From the NCBI GenBank assembly GCA_031308135.1, contig JAHLJT010008756.1, positions 102,386,271 to 102,450,270 on the forward strand: 64,000 nucleotides of DNA, written 5' to 3'. Below are positions 1-12,296 of this stretch, piece after piece. Position 1 is the first letter of the stretch. Each line of letters begins with the position of its first letter. A program made the position numbers and the translations under genes. The notes below the pieces were generated by a model. It was not told where the DNA came from and ran no database searches. It was given only the letters and a program-made list of their open reading frames with translations. This DNA comes from Acheta domesticus (lineage: Eukaryota; Arthropoda; Insecta; Orthoptera; Gryllidae).

Positions 1-894
1 TTCACAAGGTCATTTCGTCTTAAAAACTAGCGGAAACGCGCGGCATACCGAAACTTTTCCTCCGCTTAGAGTTATTGCTCAACAATTACCCTGATACTAC
101 ATTATACATACAATTACTCTGGAATAGTAACTCGCCCTCTGATCTACTACCAATACAAGCAAAAGGAGTGCTCAACAAAACCTGCGCATAGTGTAGCTAC
201 ATTTATGTCTAGAAGCCAATCAAGGGGCCATTTCAGCATTTGCTCAATGGATCAGGGAATCTGTACAAAAACCTGATCGAGATGGGGATCATTAACCCGG
301 AAGCTGACAATAAGCGTTACAATGCTTTCAACCAATGAACGTTACACAAGAGGCCAACACCATTACAGTTTCGGTGGTAATATCCTCTATACGCTACTAT
401 ACCATCTCACACCAAGCAGCTATTTGCAGCCGTTAGAGATCTTGAGTTATGTAGCGCCAGAAGGCGCGACCAAAGACCCACTCTTCGGCTCTGGGATCAC
501 GACGCTGTGCTTTCTTTCTGCCCTACACTTCTCCATTAAAGGGCACGTGCACAAGCTTGCGCGCGAGGTTCATTTAAATGGGCTTGAAAGAAAAGAATCA
601 CAATTGTAAAAATCACGATTTTTTTCACTAAAATAGTTTAAATTCCGGACGCTTTTATGAGTAAAACAATCTTAAAAAATATTTAACCAACAATCTTCTA
701 GAATACAATATTTATGAACAACCATATTTTCTAATAACTTTAACCTTCATTCCTGTAAAATACGCGTGCATATTTCTGCGCTTGTGCAAGCTTTCTTCCA
801 AACCGGCACTAAAATGAATGTTCTGTTTTATTAAGATTCTTTGTGATAGGCAGGAGCATTGCACCTCCCTCACGGCAACGACTTGCTGCTGCAG
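1..894. other. Left flank, probably intron 5 of AKR-1
   Basis: The next AKR exon begins at 895 with an acceptor (CTGCTGCAG), so this stretch should be intron or lie upstream of it. In the two complete paralogues the preceding intron is only about 155-166 bp, but no exon-5-like sequence ([13 protein letters not shown]) is visible here, so that exon must be left of the window. A motif near 47-66 (CATACCGAAACTTTTCCTCC) resembles 39422-39441, suggesting an old dispersed repeat. No other gene is recognised. Confidence 0.5.
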
Positions 895-1043
895 GTGCAG
901 AGCGGCATGGCGGCTATCCCGAAGTCCACCAATCCCACGCGCCTGCGCGAGAACCTGGACATCTACGACTTCGAGCTGGCGCCCGCGGAGCTGCAGTTCA
1001 TCGACTCCTTCAACTGCGGCGTGCGCGCCTACCCGCTGCTGGA
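895..1043 (+). CDS. AKR-1 penultimate coding exon
   Basis: The exon is bounded by acceptor CTGCAG at 889-894 and donor GTGAGT at 1044. It aligns residue for residue in length (49 codons plus 2 nt) with exon 6 of AKR-2 and AKR-3 and carries the IPKS...R..EN cofactor-binding motif. Confidence 0.9.
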
Positions 1044-2891
1044 GTGAGTGCGCCAATGTTATGATCGATGTTTATTTCATGCAATAATAATAGAGTTAGT
1101 AAATGTTTAATTAATTTTATTGCTGATTAGAAGTCAATTATTTGCATTCGTATATTGTGTGGTAAGGTTTATGGTGGTATGATTAAGTTATATTTATTTG
1201 ATTATTAATATATTGAGGCTTCAAAATGTTATAATATACTAGGATTAGATTTCCTGTTATGAATTATGTAAAGCGCAGGCGAATGAGGGCTTGACAGGAC
1301 GCGACTCGAAGTCCCTTGGTGCTCAACAAGACCTTATTCACGAAAAAACGAGTTTTTTCTCAACGGTTCTATTTGTTTTTTGGGTTGATGGTTTCGAATT
1401 TGAGGTTTACCTCCTCGAAAAATGAAAGACTTCTCGAAGAAAATTCCAAAAAACCCTAAATTTTTTGCACTTTTTCCAGTTTTTCCCCTGTATCTTAGAA
1501 CTGTGTGATTTATCGAAATGATCTTTCTATAGAAAATTGAAGCAAAAAAACTTTCCTAAATGATAATATATTAACTTCAATTTTTCGAAAATTCTTTTAG
1601 ACGCTAGAGCGCGCTGATAAACAGCGTTCATGTTTCACTACAAAGAGGTTGAAAACTACTGTGACGAATGAATTATTGTTACATGATTAACGCTCTGTTA
1701 TTCGCGTAATCAGTAGGAATGTGTTTACTCGCGCGGGGTATTTGTAAACCCCAGTTTTTGATAACTAAAATGTGAGGAAACGAGAAAAAAGAGAAGAGAC
1801 AATACGTTCTGTACAATGCAATACTTTAATATAATATTTTTATCCACAATTTGTTTTGTCATGCACCAAAATATGGTGCAAAAGAAAATAATAAAACTAA
1901 AGAGGAAAGTTTAGGTATGAAACAATAATATATGAACAGAAATATAGGGTAAGTTCATAAATATTAGGATAAAATAGATTAAGTTTTAGCATAAAAGAAA
2001 TAAAGCATCTTTACAAAACGTCACGACGGTCAGTATTCGCGAGATATATCCAACCATTCCCAATCATTAAAATCCTCATTATTGCTCATTATTACCAGAT
2101 TATTTTATTATTAATTTGCTCATTACCTCATGTAGTACAATGCCATTCTTAGAATGATGCATAGAGAGTCCCCAAATAAATGTCATACATGGGATCTAAT
2201 GTTAATTTGTCTATGAACATGTGGGAAATTTCATTTTATTTTTTATTATTATCAGCATGAATTGCTGAGAAGAAGTTTCAGCCACTGCTGAGCGACACTA
2301 CATAATGCAGATTATTAATCCTGAAGACCTCGGACTCCCTGAAGAAGCTCCCTCCATTTGGCGAAGTTACACATGTGACCTTTTGACACTGATAGGCAAC
2401 TTCTCATGCACTGGTGTTTGAGCCCTTCTTGCCTCCACTTGGTTGTAAAATTACGTAATATTACAAAATAACTACACATCGGAAATATTACGCCTGTATT
2501 CTGATTCTACATTGCGATCACCTTAAACCTTCAAATATTGTAACTATAGAGTCTTTAACTACTCCTTCTACATAATAGAAGAGCTCATTCCTAAAAGTGA
2601 CGTGTCACCCATTTCGTTTGATTTCTAATTTTACATATACATATATTATTAAGATATTACTCCAACATGCTGAGAAATATTGTGTTGAAAAATTGCGTTT
2701 CTCCCGTATTCGAAAACCGTTTAATCCTGTTTTGAGCTATATTTACACTTCCTCAAAATAGTATTTATTGGAAGTAGGGCACATTCAATTCCGACTAACA
2801 AAGAGGAAACTGAGCGCAAATTGTTTTTTCTTTTCTTTTTCTTTTTTCCAGGGTGCAGCACGACGTGAACTACCCCTTCCACATCGAGTGA
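895..2891 (+). CDS. AKR-1: aldo-keto reductase (AKR1-like), 3' end only, two exons
   Basis: This is the C-terminal end of an NADP(H)-dependent aldo-keto reductase, a soluble TIM-barrel enzyme family that reduces aldehydes and ketones. Exon 895-1043 encodes a segment from VQSGMAAIPKS to the YPLLE motif. It contains the family cofactor motif IPKS followed by R and EN, which contacts the NADPH 2'-phosphate and adenine. The donor GTGAGT at 1044 splits a codon in phase 2. Exon 2852-2891 follows TTTTTTCCAG and ends in YPFHIE plus TGA, the usual AKR1 tail. The phase-2 last intron matches the complete paralogues downstream. The catalytic tetrad exons are outside the window. Codon third positions are almost all G or C (47 of 49 in the first exon), quite unlike the AT-rich paralogues. 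Confidence 0.88.
1044..2851 (+). other. AKR-1 last intron (1.8 kb), no gene seen
   Basis: GT-AG intron, GTGAGTG at the left and a long T/C tract plus CAG at the right. It is AT-rich. I recognise no transposase, RNA gene or clear terminal repeats in it. 1340-1620 looks loosely like the A/T-rich inner parts of the family H repeats, but not well enough to assign. Confidence 0.7.
2852..2891 (+). CDS. AKR-1 terminal coding exon
   Basis: After the acceptor at 2850-2851 the exon completes the split glutamate codon and encodes VQHDVNYPFHIE and a TGA stop at 2889-2891. Length and ending match the terminal exons of AKR-2 (ending YPFDLEY) and AKR-3 (ending YPFHLDF). Confidence 0.88.
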
Positions 2892-3310
2892 AGAGGCAGG
2901 GCGCCCGCCCCGCGCCTTCCCGCCGACCGCTGGCCCTCACGCGTTCTCACCACGTCCCTCGTGCACGTGTTGCCTCCCCTGCCCGCAGCACCGCGCACCT
3001 TTCTCCAATCGTTTGGCCCCTGACGAGTCCATTGTCTTCCTGTCGTGCCACTAGTCCTTAGATGAATGCGAAGGTCCTCGAACCTCTACGTAGAATTGAA
3101 TGGTATAGTCTGTTTTATCACTATCCACTATCAATGTTCAGTGTCCACTTAGCACTATCAATGATCAATTTTAACATCCTATCTTTTCTCTGTTCTCTGC
3201 TCCCACACTTTCCACAATAACGAGCTTTGAGCTCTGAAATCCAATTGTAACTATGTTGTGTGCTTGCTTTGTCACGCTGATCTCACAATAAAATGCAGAT
3301 CCTATAATGG
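2892..3310 (+). promoter_or_regulatory. AKR-1 3'UTR with poly(A) signal AATAAA at 3287-3292
   Basis: A C-rich stretch follows the stop, then AT-rich sequence with AATAAA about 395 nt after the stop. This is the first canonical hexamer downstream, so cleavage is expected near 3305-3315. Confidence 0.55.
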
Positions 3311-4439
3311 TTTATTTCTTTTGAAACCTCAGGACCTCCTTTCATGAAATTTCCAATTATTTACCTTAAAATGGAGTAAAGCTGTACTTACACCTCTTTC
3401 TTTCCAGTAATTATTAATTAAAAATGGACAAAAACGACACAAAGGTTTTTATGATCTTCGAGAAGATAGATTTTTAATTTCATTTTACAGCTGCGTAATA
3501 AAAAACGTCTTTGAAGTACATGGTAATGCCGCGCGTTCGTGTGAACTGCCATCTAGGGTTCCAACAGGTGTCATCATTATCTCCTAACGAGAATCGCCTG
3601 AGTCTTTGGTGCGTGGGGCGCATGCTCAGAATTCTCTTCCAAATCTGCTTCCTAGCCTACCCTTTTGTAGCCATTTTATCACACCTCTCATTTTCTCCTC
3701 ATTGTTATACCCCCTCCCGTATCCTGGTTCCAGTTGCTTCTGACATTCTCAGATTGCCAGTATAATTTAGTTACTGAGATTCAAATCTCAACATCAATGA
3801 ACTCGGGAACATATTTACATTATTATTTTTTACAGCGAACTGATGTCCTTTTATGGATTTTTTTACATGGATTTCAAAGATACAGTGCTACATCCTAGAA
3901 TACAAACTCAAAAATTCATTATGTTCGTTAGAGTCGCAAAGAAAAACGGATAAGGTAGGCAGAGCTCACATTTTCGATTTACATTCAATACACTGCCGAA
4001 ATGTTACAAAGAAAATCTAAACTATTATTGTTCATTCTGAAACATGTTCAATTTCCTATTTTTTTTCATTATTTCACATTAATATTTTTTCCTCGTAATG
4101 GTAATTATATTGACTTTTACCTTTATGATGCAAGTAATTTATTTCCCAACAGCGACCATTACGTTGATAATAAACATGCCGAATTGTTGAATCCCTTTAT
4201 CACTAGTACTGTACCTTCGGGATTACAAGTCGGGATTTACAAGATTTTGTAGTTTCACAGACTGTCGTAAAATGGGGCAAAGGGTGCACAGATGCTACAA
4301 AAAGATCGATGATGCTTGTCAGCCAGAGGAGTGTCTAGGCGAGAATGGGTTCTCACCGGACACTTGAAGGTTACTGCGTGACCATTTAGTAGCAGCCGTG
4401 ACGCCTCTCGGCGCAGTTAGCGTGGGCCACGAACTGAAC
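3311..4439. other. Intergenic, nothing recognised
   Basis: AT-rich sequence with only short incidental ORFs (3511-3765, 4001-4252) that show no family motifs. No repeat ends were recognised. Confidence 0.6.
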
Positions 4440-4960
4440 CCTGTGGAACCCCCGTACTTCGAAGCTCCCCTTCGCCTGACGTGGAGGCATGCGGCGCCGC
4501 CGCGTTCCGCTCCGCCCCGCCCCACCCTACCCCAGTCACTGCCCGCGCCAGTCGCCGCCTCCACCTGCGCCAGCGCCGTCGCCGCCGGAGAGGTGTTCGT
4601 GCAAAGACGCTGACGCCGGCGCGGCGCCGCGACGCCCGTAGAGCGGCGGCAGCCGCCGGTCGGATGCGGCGCCTCTCGCGAGCTGGCACCGCCCCCGCCC
4701 CCGCCTCCGCCCCCGCCTGCGCTCCGTGGGCGCCTCGGAGGTGTGCGCCCCCGGCCCCCGCGCCGATCCATACGTCTCGCACGGCAGACAGCCACCAAGG
4801 CGCGTCCGCCCCCGCCGCCGGCGACCCCGTTTCCGCCGCCCCCGCGAAGGGCCTTTTGCGGCGCCCGCGGGCCTTTGATGAGGCCCTGAGAGCCCCTCGC
4901 GCCCCATCCATCACGCTCCGTAGGCGCCGGCCTCCGGGGCCTTGACTGCGCCGAACGTGC
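4440..4960. other. Isolated GC-rich, CpG-rich island
   Basis: About 500 bp of C/G-rich sequence with many CpG dinucleotides in an otherwise AT-rich region. Overlapping long ORFs occur on both strands (for example minus 4319-4987, 222 codons). They are low-complexity Ala/Arg/Pro/Gly translations, as expected from GC-rich DNA without stops, and none shows a recognisable domain. It could be a CpG-island promoter or a GC-rich repeat; there is no evidence for a gene. Confidence 0.6.
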
Positions 4961-6242
4961 GTAAAGCGCCTCTTTCGCGAGCCTCAACTCTCGCTTTTTG
5001 ATTTCATCCTTGTACCGTCATTAATTAATGCATTTTAATAGAGCGACCCGTTGTGTAGCACCCACCTCACAAACTTTTCACTTCGTGGTACCGTTCACAG
5101 ACCTGCAATTCATTCCCGGGGTTCAAAATATGGTTAATACATGTGACAGTATTATAGTGGACAGACCTTCCGGCAGATTATCCGTTTTTGCCATGCCTTT
5201 TGATCAATCGTTGCTGAATCATCACCTACAATATGATCGAAGTAAATCGTTCACAATATCTGAGAGTTAAAGCTCAGGTCATGGCATGAATTTTAATATT
5301 GAATCCTAATTTGTTGGACAATAGCAACAAAAGCTTGATGATTTGTCAAAAATCAGGTCGAGTTCGAAATGTAAAATCGACCGTCCTAGTTCTCCCAATG
5401 CAACAAACGGGCGTTACGAGTGAAGCGAGGGGCGCCTCTACCTCTCATCTATTGCTAAGTGCTGAACGATTCGCGTGCTGCACGCGTCTTGCATTTTCAG
5501 TTCTTGAGAGCAGTTGACTGGAAAACGGATGGAAGTTAGAATCAACTTTGTTATACAACAGTTTTTATATACATACGATGTTTATTAACTTCCATTAAAA
5601 AAATTAATATCAAATAGTCGGGTAAATTTTTAGTTAATATCAACTAGTCCGATAGTTTTTAGTTTGATAATTTTCTAGGAAAGGAAGAGACAATATGGTG
5701 AACATCAATATCCATCTTCGAAGACGAAATCTGCCGGGTTGAGCTGTTTTCAAGAAACTGTCATGAAAGACGAGTTCTCAATGCAGGATAATGCGCATGT
5801 GAGTGCTTTTTGACGGTCACAAAAATGTGACCAAAGATGGAGAGAATATTATAATTTTCTGCCGGTCCAAGGTAATGACGACAGGGTATTTGTATTACCA
5901 GGACTATTTCTTTTCTTGATTGGCTTGTATAACTCAATTGGGTCTGTGACTCTCAAAGGCGCCCATATAATTTTCATTTTTATAAACGTTGGTAAGTTTT
6001 TCCGTCCATACACACAAAATTTACTGTCATATTGCGACAATTCAAAATTGATTAGCAGAATCCAGTTGTGTCCTGCACAGGTGTTGGAATCTGTCGAAGG
6101 GTGCATGAGGACCAAAGAGTTCACGAATAGTTCTGTTTTTCGATCCACGGATAACACATTTTCCCCGGTATATTCTTGTATTCGAAAGCTACAGTGCGAT
6201 CATTTTATTTGTATGCCGCAATCGTGGGAAATTCTGTTCAGC
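4961..6242. other. Intergenic, nothing recognised
   Basis: AT-rich sequence. Short ORFs on both strands (5028-5270, 5299-5517, 5916-6245) have no family signature. Confidence 0.6.
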
Positions 6243-6962
6243 TAAAGGGACGTCGCTCGCTGAGGAACGGTGCATTCGACTCTCCTGGAGACGTTGCGGA
6301 CGGGAGTTTCATGGCATAACCCTGCAAAAGATATGTTGTCTAGTCTTGTTGAGAAGTCAGTTTGTGGTTGGAGATTTCTTTTCTGACGAAGCTTGGTTTT
6401 ATCTCAATAGCCACGTTAATGTCAAAATAATAGATTTTGGAGTAAAGAAATCCTCCACATTGTTCACCAACGGCCGCTACACGATGTAAAAGTCGGTATA
6501 TAGTGCGTAATTAGCGCTAAGAGAATAAATGAGATCTTATTTTTCACGGAAACGATAAACTCAAACCGTTATGTGCATCCTGCAGCTGTCCTTTCGAATG
6601 TTGACATATGAAGAGCGCAATGACGGTCATTTTCAACAGGACTCCGCAACCGCACACAATGTTTCAGTTTCCTTCGGGGTTTTAGATGTCGTTAATGGTG
6701 ACAGATTATTCCATATGGTTCGTGTCCTGCACTGACACACTGACTGCCCTGATCTGACACCCTAGGGAATTATCTTGGGATATATCGCATATATTCCCAC
6801 ACGGAAGAAGAAGAAGAATGAAGAAGAAGAATTGTACCCACACGGTACAATGTACAGAAACAGATATATGCAAAACCACAAGACATCCTTTACCGAGTGA
6901 ACTTGTTTAAGAGATGTCAAGAATGCTTCAGAGCCGACGGTGAGCAGCTCCAGCATGTACTA
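6243..6962 (+). pseudogene. Mariner-like transposase remnant (DDE type)
   Basis: Translation across frames gives recognisable pieces of an insect mariner-type transposase, the kind annotated as Tc3/DUF4817-containing. They are FFSDEAWFYLNSHVNV around 6376-6423 (first catalytic Asp at 6385-6387), HFQQDSATAHT around 6628-6660 (second catalytic Asp at 6640-6642), and the C-terminal RCQECFRADGEQLQHVL around 6911-6960. Stops and frameshifts separate the blocks, and the usual SPDLTPCDFFLWGYLK block between them is degraded. A (GAA)n tract at about 6804-6832 interrupts the tail. It is a dead copy. The DNA-binding N-terminal domain is not seen, and terminal repeats were not found. Confidence 0.75.
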
Positions 6963-8689
6963 TAACGTGAGTACCATTTTCACTTTTCCTCTTCGGCGTT
7001 CTACAGGCCGCCCTGTCCGTCTCCCGTCCGCGGCATCCGTGGCCTCTGTTACGAAATGAAAATGTAATGGACGCCTCAATGTGGACTGGAAATATTAATG
7101 TGACATTCTGGTTTTAAAACACAATTAGTAGTGACTTGAGGATATTGGAAGTTTGGCGAAACCTTGGGGAAGGTACTTCAGCAAATTAACTGGAAGTTCT
7201 CAAGTAAGGAACAAGATATCCGGGGAAGGTAACATTTGCCGATTGATTCTGGTTACATGAATTCACGAATAATATATTTGCTTTGTGTTTGACTTAAATT
7301 ATTCCTATTTAAATCATCTCAAGAGAGAGGCCAACGAACAGCGACGTTTGGTGAGTGGCAATACAGCTGCCGCTGAACTCGTTATTGGCGGTACAAACCA
7401 TCGTGATGTGTACTCATGGTGTTGCGGGATCTTTGGCTCCAGTAGATTCGTGTTAGACTCGTTCCACGAGGCAAACTCCCCGTGCTACCGGAACATTTAT
7501 AAAATGGTCGTATTGAATCAGCAAGAACAGGCTCTGACAAATATCTAGTATACTGATTCTATTTTATTTGCATTGTAATCTTTTCTTGAGAAATTGCCTA
7601 CTCTTATCAAGTATATATCTTTTAGTTTTCACGGTGGCTTCTTTTATAACGTAGCTGCTCTACTCTATCCTAAGGTATTTTGAAAAACTTCCTTACTAGT
7701 TTACAAGTTTCGAGTTCATTGGGTGGTGACATAAGCCAGATCAATCAGGGAATACCAAATTTTCTTGAAAATCCTATCTACGGTTCATGTAATGATGTTC
7801 ACAGATGGACGGGCAGGCTGATGTTTCGTCATAAACCAATTTTGCGATATTGCCCACAAATCGTCTACAAGTCTTAGAGGAAGTAATTTACTACTTATAG
7901 GAATTATCCATCACCGCTTTTTTGGTATCTGCAATTAACAATACGGTATTTTCTGCAGAAAAATTGACATTTTTCGCTGTCGCATTGCGTAACTTTCTCT
8001 GTAAAACGCAACTAAAAAGTGAGCAAATAAAAACATTAATCTGATTCATTACATTTTTGGTTAATTCATTTTTGGTTCATTCATTTTTTTGCAAACAAGC
8101 GTCACACTATTTGGTCGGTAGGAAGTCGTTCTACCCCGAACGAAGAGTGATCTTTCATGCTGCCGGTTCTCACACTTTGTGGGATCTCCGTGATCTTGTG
8201 TTATTCCTCTTGCGTAGGTACTTTTATTACCTATAGAAACATTCTTTTTAAACTGAGTTCCATACTAGCTGCTATCTTTAGAATTTGCTTTCCTTCGGGA
8301 AGAATTGTTAGTGAACTGTGAAGACTTATTTAGATGACCTTTATTATGGATAGTTTCTTTTGAATTATAATAAACATAGTGAGCTGTGGTAGAACGTCTG
8401 AGGAACGAGAGTCAGTGGAATGGAGAGAAACTCAAGAAAGTCAATTGTGAAACAGTTTTACGCACAACAAATTTCGCAGGAAATATCAGTATAGTAATAG
8501 GGGATGTTTTTCTCATCTACACAAGCACAAATGTTCCTTCACATATTGTATGAGTCTCAGTTCAACGAACATGAACACCTGATGCTTGCGGAAGGGGAGT
8601 CAAGAAAATCGAAATTTTGAAACACAGAATTCCGGATATTCCTTCATTCCCTGTCAGAAGATTCCCAGAGAGAGGGCCATTGTCACGAG
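6963..8689. other. Intergenic, nothing recognised
   Basis: AT-rich sequence. ORFs at 7285-7548 and 7680-7877 have no recognisable motif. No RNA gene or terminal repeat seen. Confidence 0.6.
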
Positions 8690-8930
8690 CCCTTGGGCCG
8701 CGAAACGCCAAATAGGGACGTTGTGTGTGAGAGATGGGGAGGGGCATCGATCAGGGGCTGGCGGGAGGGCGTCGCTCAGCACGGTGCCAGGTCCTCGCGG
8801 CGCCGGAGGCGGCGGCGGCGGGGGTGGCGCGGTCGCGAGCGCCCGCGACGGAGGAGGTCGCATCGCCCACTCACTCACCGCTTCGCGCGAAGGCGCCCCC
8901 GAGGCCTCACACGCGCCAGGGGTGTACAAG
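8690..8930. other. Short GC-rich, CpG-rich island
   Basis: About 240 bp of G/C-rich sequence with (GGC)-like runs near 8805-8825. ORFs occur in several frames, which is expected from composition alone. It resembles the 4440-4960 island in composition only. A tRNA B-box-like GGTTCAAGTCC lies at 8992-9002, just downstream. Confidence 0.5.
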
Positions 8931-9034
8931 ATCACTCACGGGCCGGCTGAGTTTAGGTCACTGTCTCTGCAGCGAGTCATCGGAATGTCCAAGGTTCAAG
9001 TCCAGTTCGTGCCTGATTTTCGTCTTTAGCTATA

Positions 9035-9435
9035 CACTGAGGTAACAAAAATCGCGGGGGATAGCAATAAACAAATATACACATGGCAGTAGAATCACGT
9101 ACAAAAGGTATAAAAGGGCAGTGCATTGGCGGAGCTTTCATTTGTACTCAAGTAATTGATGTGAAGGGGTTTCTGCCGTGATTGTGGACGCGCGACAGGA
9201 ATTAACAGACTATGAACAGAGACAAATGGTAGCTGGAACAAGACGCATGGGACATTTTATTTCGGAAATCGTTAGGAAATTCAATATTCGAGTACCACGA
9301 TGTCAAGAGGGTACCGAAAATACCTAATTTCAGGCATAACCTCTCTACCATGGACAAGGCTGTGGACAAGGCTGTGGCCATTGAGTGAAATGCCTTCACT
9401 CAATGACCGAGAACAGTGGCGATTTCAGTGCTAAC
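9035..9435 (+). mobile_element. Tc1-like transposon, truncated 5' end
   Basis: The sequence starts at a TA with CACTGAGGTAACAAAA, the typical terminus of a Tc1-like family abundant in insects. A TATA box (GGTATAAAAGG) follows near 9108. The remains of the transposase N-terminal helix-turn-helix follow: ISEIVRKFNI around 9258-9287 and, after a frameshift, YRKYLISGITS around 9316-9348. Similarity fades near 9435. No catalytic domain or right terminus follows, so this is a 5' fragment. Confidence 0.75.
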
Positions 9436-9922
9436 TGCTCAGCTTCAGTGCTAAGCAACATTGCGTAAAAAACTGTAGAAATCAATATGGGACGTACGAC
9501 GAACGTATCAGTTAGGACATTGCTTCGAAAGGCCCTAGCTGGATAAGATGGTAAAAATTGCTCCCTCTTGAAATTGAAAATGAAATTTTTCCTAAGTATT
9601 GTGACAACGAAAAACATTTTTTCATGGACTTTTAGATTCCTTCCCCTCGTATTCATCTTAACAACGAAACACGTGATTTTTATTTTATTTTGTTCATTAA
9701 TTTATCTACATGAATTTCCATGGAAAATATGACTTTTTTATGTCAAATATGCTAAATTTTTCAAAAATAATTATTAAATTTTATTGGCTGCGAAATTCAA
9801 ACTTTTAAATAGATTTCAACATTTTGACATTTTGTAAAATAGAAAGAAACTTTTCTGCCGGGTGCACGAGAAAATTCTCAAATGTTACCCAAAACATTAG
9901 CTATTCTGGATTTTTGTTGGGA
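9436..9922. other. AT-rich spacer, nothing recognised
   Basis: Strongly A/T-rich sequence between the Tc1 fragment and the family H composite. No coding or repeat signature was identified. Confidence 0.55.
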
Positions 9923-12296
9923 TTTTTACTTTCCCGTATACGTACGTATATACGGAGTAATATACGTAGTATAAGAAAAGTTATGTATTGCTACGCGAAA
10001 AACCGGAGAATTTTCGGCAGAAAAAAATTCATTGTCGGGCCGTGATAACAAAAAAGTGGATAAATCCTGTCGCTAAATTAAGAAAAAAAATTCTCTAAGA
10101 CGTGGTGTAGCCAGAATCCCTGATTTGTCCGTACTCCATACCGAAACTAGTGGTGCTACAGAATTTCACAGACTTCCTCGTGTTAGTTTTCTATTTCCTT
10201 CCGTCTCGGTCTGGGTCTCATTCGGACTTGCCACATTCTCTTGCCAACTGCCATCTATCGCCACCCAAAGCACATTTTTTTGATATTTTCTTAATTTTTC
10301 GGTTTTTTAATGGTAGAACGGAAAAATTAAGTTTAGAATATACTTCATTCTATAGAAGACCAAGCACAATAATTAAATGTTGTAAAGACGTCAATATATT
10401 TCTGGACATTTAATTCCAATGCTTACGTGTTAATTGTCACTATTGTTTCCACTGTAAGGTGATTGTCAATTATACTTTTGTATTTTTACTTTCCCAAAAA
10501 TATAGGTAAATACATAGTATAGGGAAAGTAATGTAGTTGTACTAATAGTAGAACAGAAATATTATTTTAAGACTATTAAATAACAGAAAAACCTCGTCCT
10601 AAGTGGCAATTTTCTTTGAAAAATTTGGAGCCGCTTTTAAGAAAATGGCGTTTAATCACTACTGTAAATGCGAAATTTGAAGCTTTTTTCCCCAGGAATC
10701 ATTTGTGTTTTCGAAAAACTTTATTCAAAGTAATTTGAAGCATTTTAACTCACAAATACAAGTGTTTACAAATTCCTGAGAATGTGCATGTTAACGGCGT
10801 GATAAATCTTTCAATAAAATTAAATTTGTGTAATTTTTGAAAAGACAAAAATGTATCCGAAAGTGAACTTAACGTAATATTAATGCGAGCAATTAGCACT
10901 ATCCTTTCGAAAAAATTTGAAGAAAAAATTTCAGGCCATTTATGAGAAAATGGCGTTTGATCATTTTTGAAAATGCAGAATTTGGAGTTATATTTAAGAG
11001 AAAACGGATGCCAAGATCATGCAATATGAAAGTCATATTCTGCTTTGCAGCAAGTAGATTTGTCACTAGCCCATTGATTTATCTATCCATACCAACGGAT
11101 ACCAGAAAAATTGCTGAAGCAGTCCCAGACAGCTGAGAGATTTGAAAAAGTGACAACAGATGGATTACAAGCGAGGTATTCTATGAATAAATACGAAGCA
11201 TTATCCGTCCATTTCGATTAAAAAATGCCATCATATTTCCTGTGCCGGCCGGCCAAAAGACACATCTCACATAAGAATTAAGTCGAATACCCTCGGATTG
11301 GAAAATAAAGGATTTACCCCAACAGCGCTTAAATATTGAAGTTATATTAAAACTGTATCTTACAAACTGTGTGCTTTATTGAATAATATAATAATTAATT
11401 GAATATATCGTTATATTAGTGTTTCTATAAGAAATAATTCAGTGGCTAATCACTGTCATCGTGGTGGCCAATCACTATAATTTCTGGCCAATCACTGTAC
11501 AAAATGACACATTTTTATGAAAAAAATAATTGATAACGTAATGTTCATTTTCCTATAGAAATAACAGTTGGGATAAGTAAAAAGACCAATGGACAGTAGA
11601 AAGTAAGTAGCAAATTTTCAAAATTTTACTTTTCAAACGAGTTAACACGGTCACAACTCTTTAAGTGGCCAATTACTGTACCGTTTACCCTATTTTTTTG
11701 TTTTTTCAAAAATTACACAAATGTAATTTTTTTGAAAGATCTCTCACATCTTTAATATGCACATTACCAGTAATTTGTAAACGTTATTATGAGTGTAAGT
11801 GCTTAAATTGACTTTCAATGTAGTTTATTGAAAACTAAAAAACAAATCTGTGAAAAAGAGCTTCAAATTTCGCATTTTTAGTTGCGCTTAAACGCTATTT
11901 TCTTAAAAACAGTTACAAATTTGTAAAAGAAAATTGCCATTTAGAACGAGGTTTTTGTGTTCTATAACATTCTAAAATGAATATTTCCGTTCTACCATTA
12001 TGAAACCTAAAAATTTAGAAAATGTCCAAAAATATTACTTTGGGCGGCGATAGATGGCAGCTGGCAAGAGTATGTGGCAATTCCGAATAGCTAGCGCAGA
12101 CCCAAGGAAATGGAAAACTAATACGGGAAAGTCTGCGCCATTCTGTACCACCACTAGTCCACTTTTTCGTTATCAGGGCCTGGCAATGAAATTTTTTTCT
12201 TCCGAAAATCCGCCGTTTTTTCGCGCAGCGTTACATAACTTTCCCTATACTATGTTTATTACTTTGTATATACGTATGTATCCGGGAAAGTAAAAA
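9923..12296. repeat. Family H composite: left end(+), right end(-), right end(+), left end(-)
   Basis: The unit begins with TTTTTACTTTCCCGTATAC and ends with its inverse (GGGAAAGTAAAAA at 12284-12296), flanked by GGA on both sides. Inside, a left-end segment (9923-10145) meets an inverted right end (CTAGTGGTGCTACAG from 10147). Toward the right a forward right end stops at CTAG (12154-12157) and is followed by an inverted left end. The result is a foldback made from two family H copies, with a less related centre (about 11100-11690). ORFs here are incidental. Confidence 0.7.

Noticed and set aside
1..609. Possible upstream AKR-1 exon or other gene in the first 600 bp
   Set aside because: None of the conserved AKR exon 1-5 motifs appears; the ORF at 322-609 has no known motif.
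4319..4987. 222-codon minus-strand ORF in the GC-rich island
   Set aside because: Composition is low-complexity Gly/Ala/Arg/Pro, long ORFs occur in other frames of the same DNA, and no domain or splice context supports a gene.
5849..6245. Overlapping ORFs of about 100 codons on both strands
   Set aside because: No similarity I recognise on either strand and no codon pattern; the transposase remnant only starts after 6243.
8942..9005. tRNA-like A/B box (GGTTCAAGTCC at 8992)
   Set aside because: A B-box-like match alone; no acceptor stem or cloverleaf could be drawn, so no tRNA is called.
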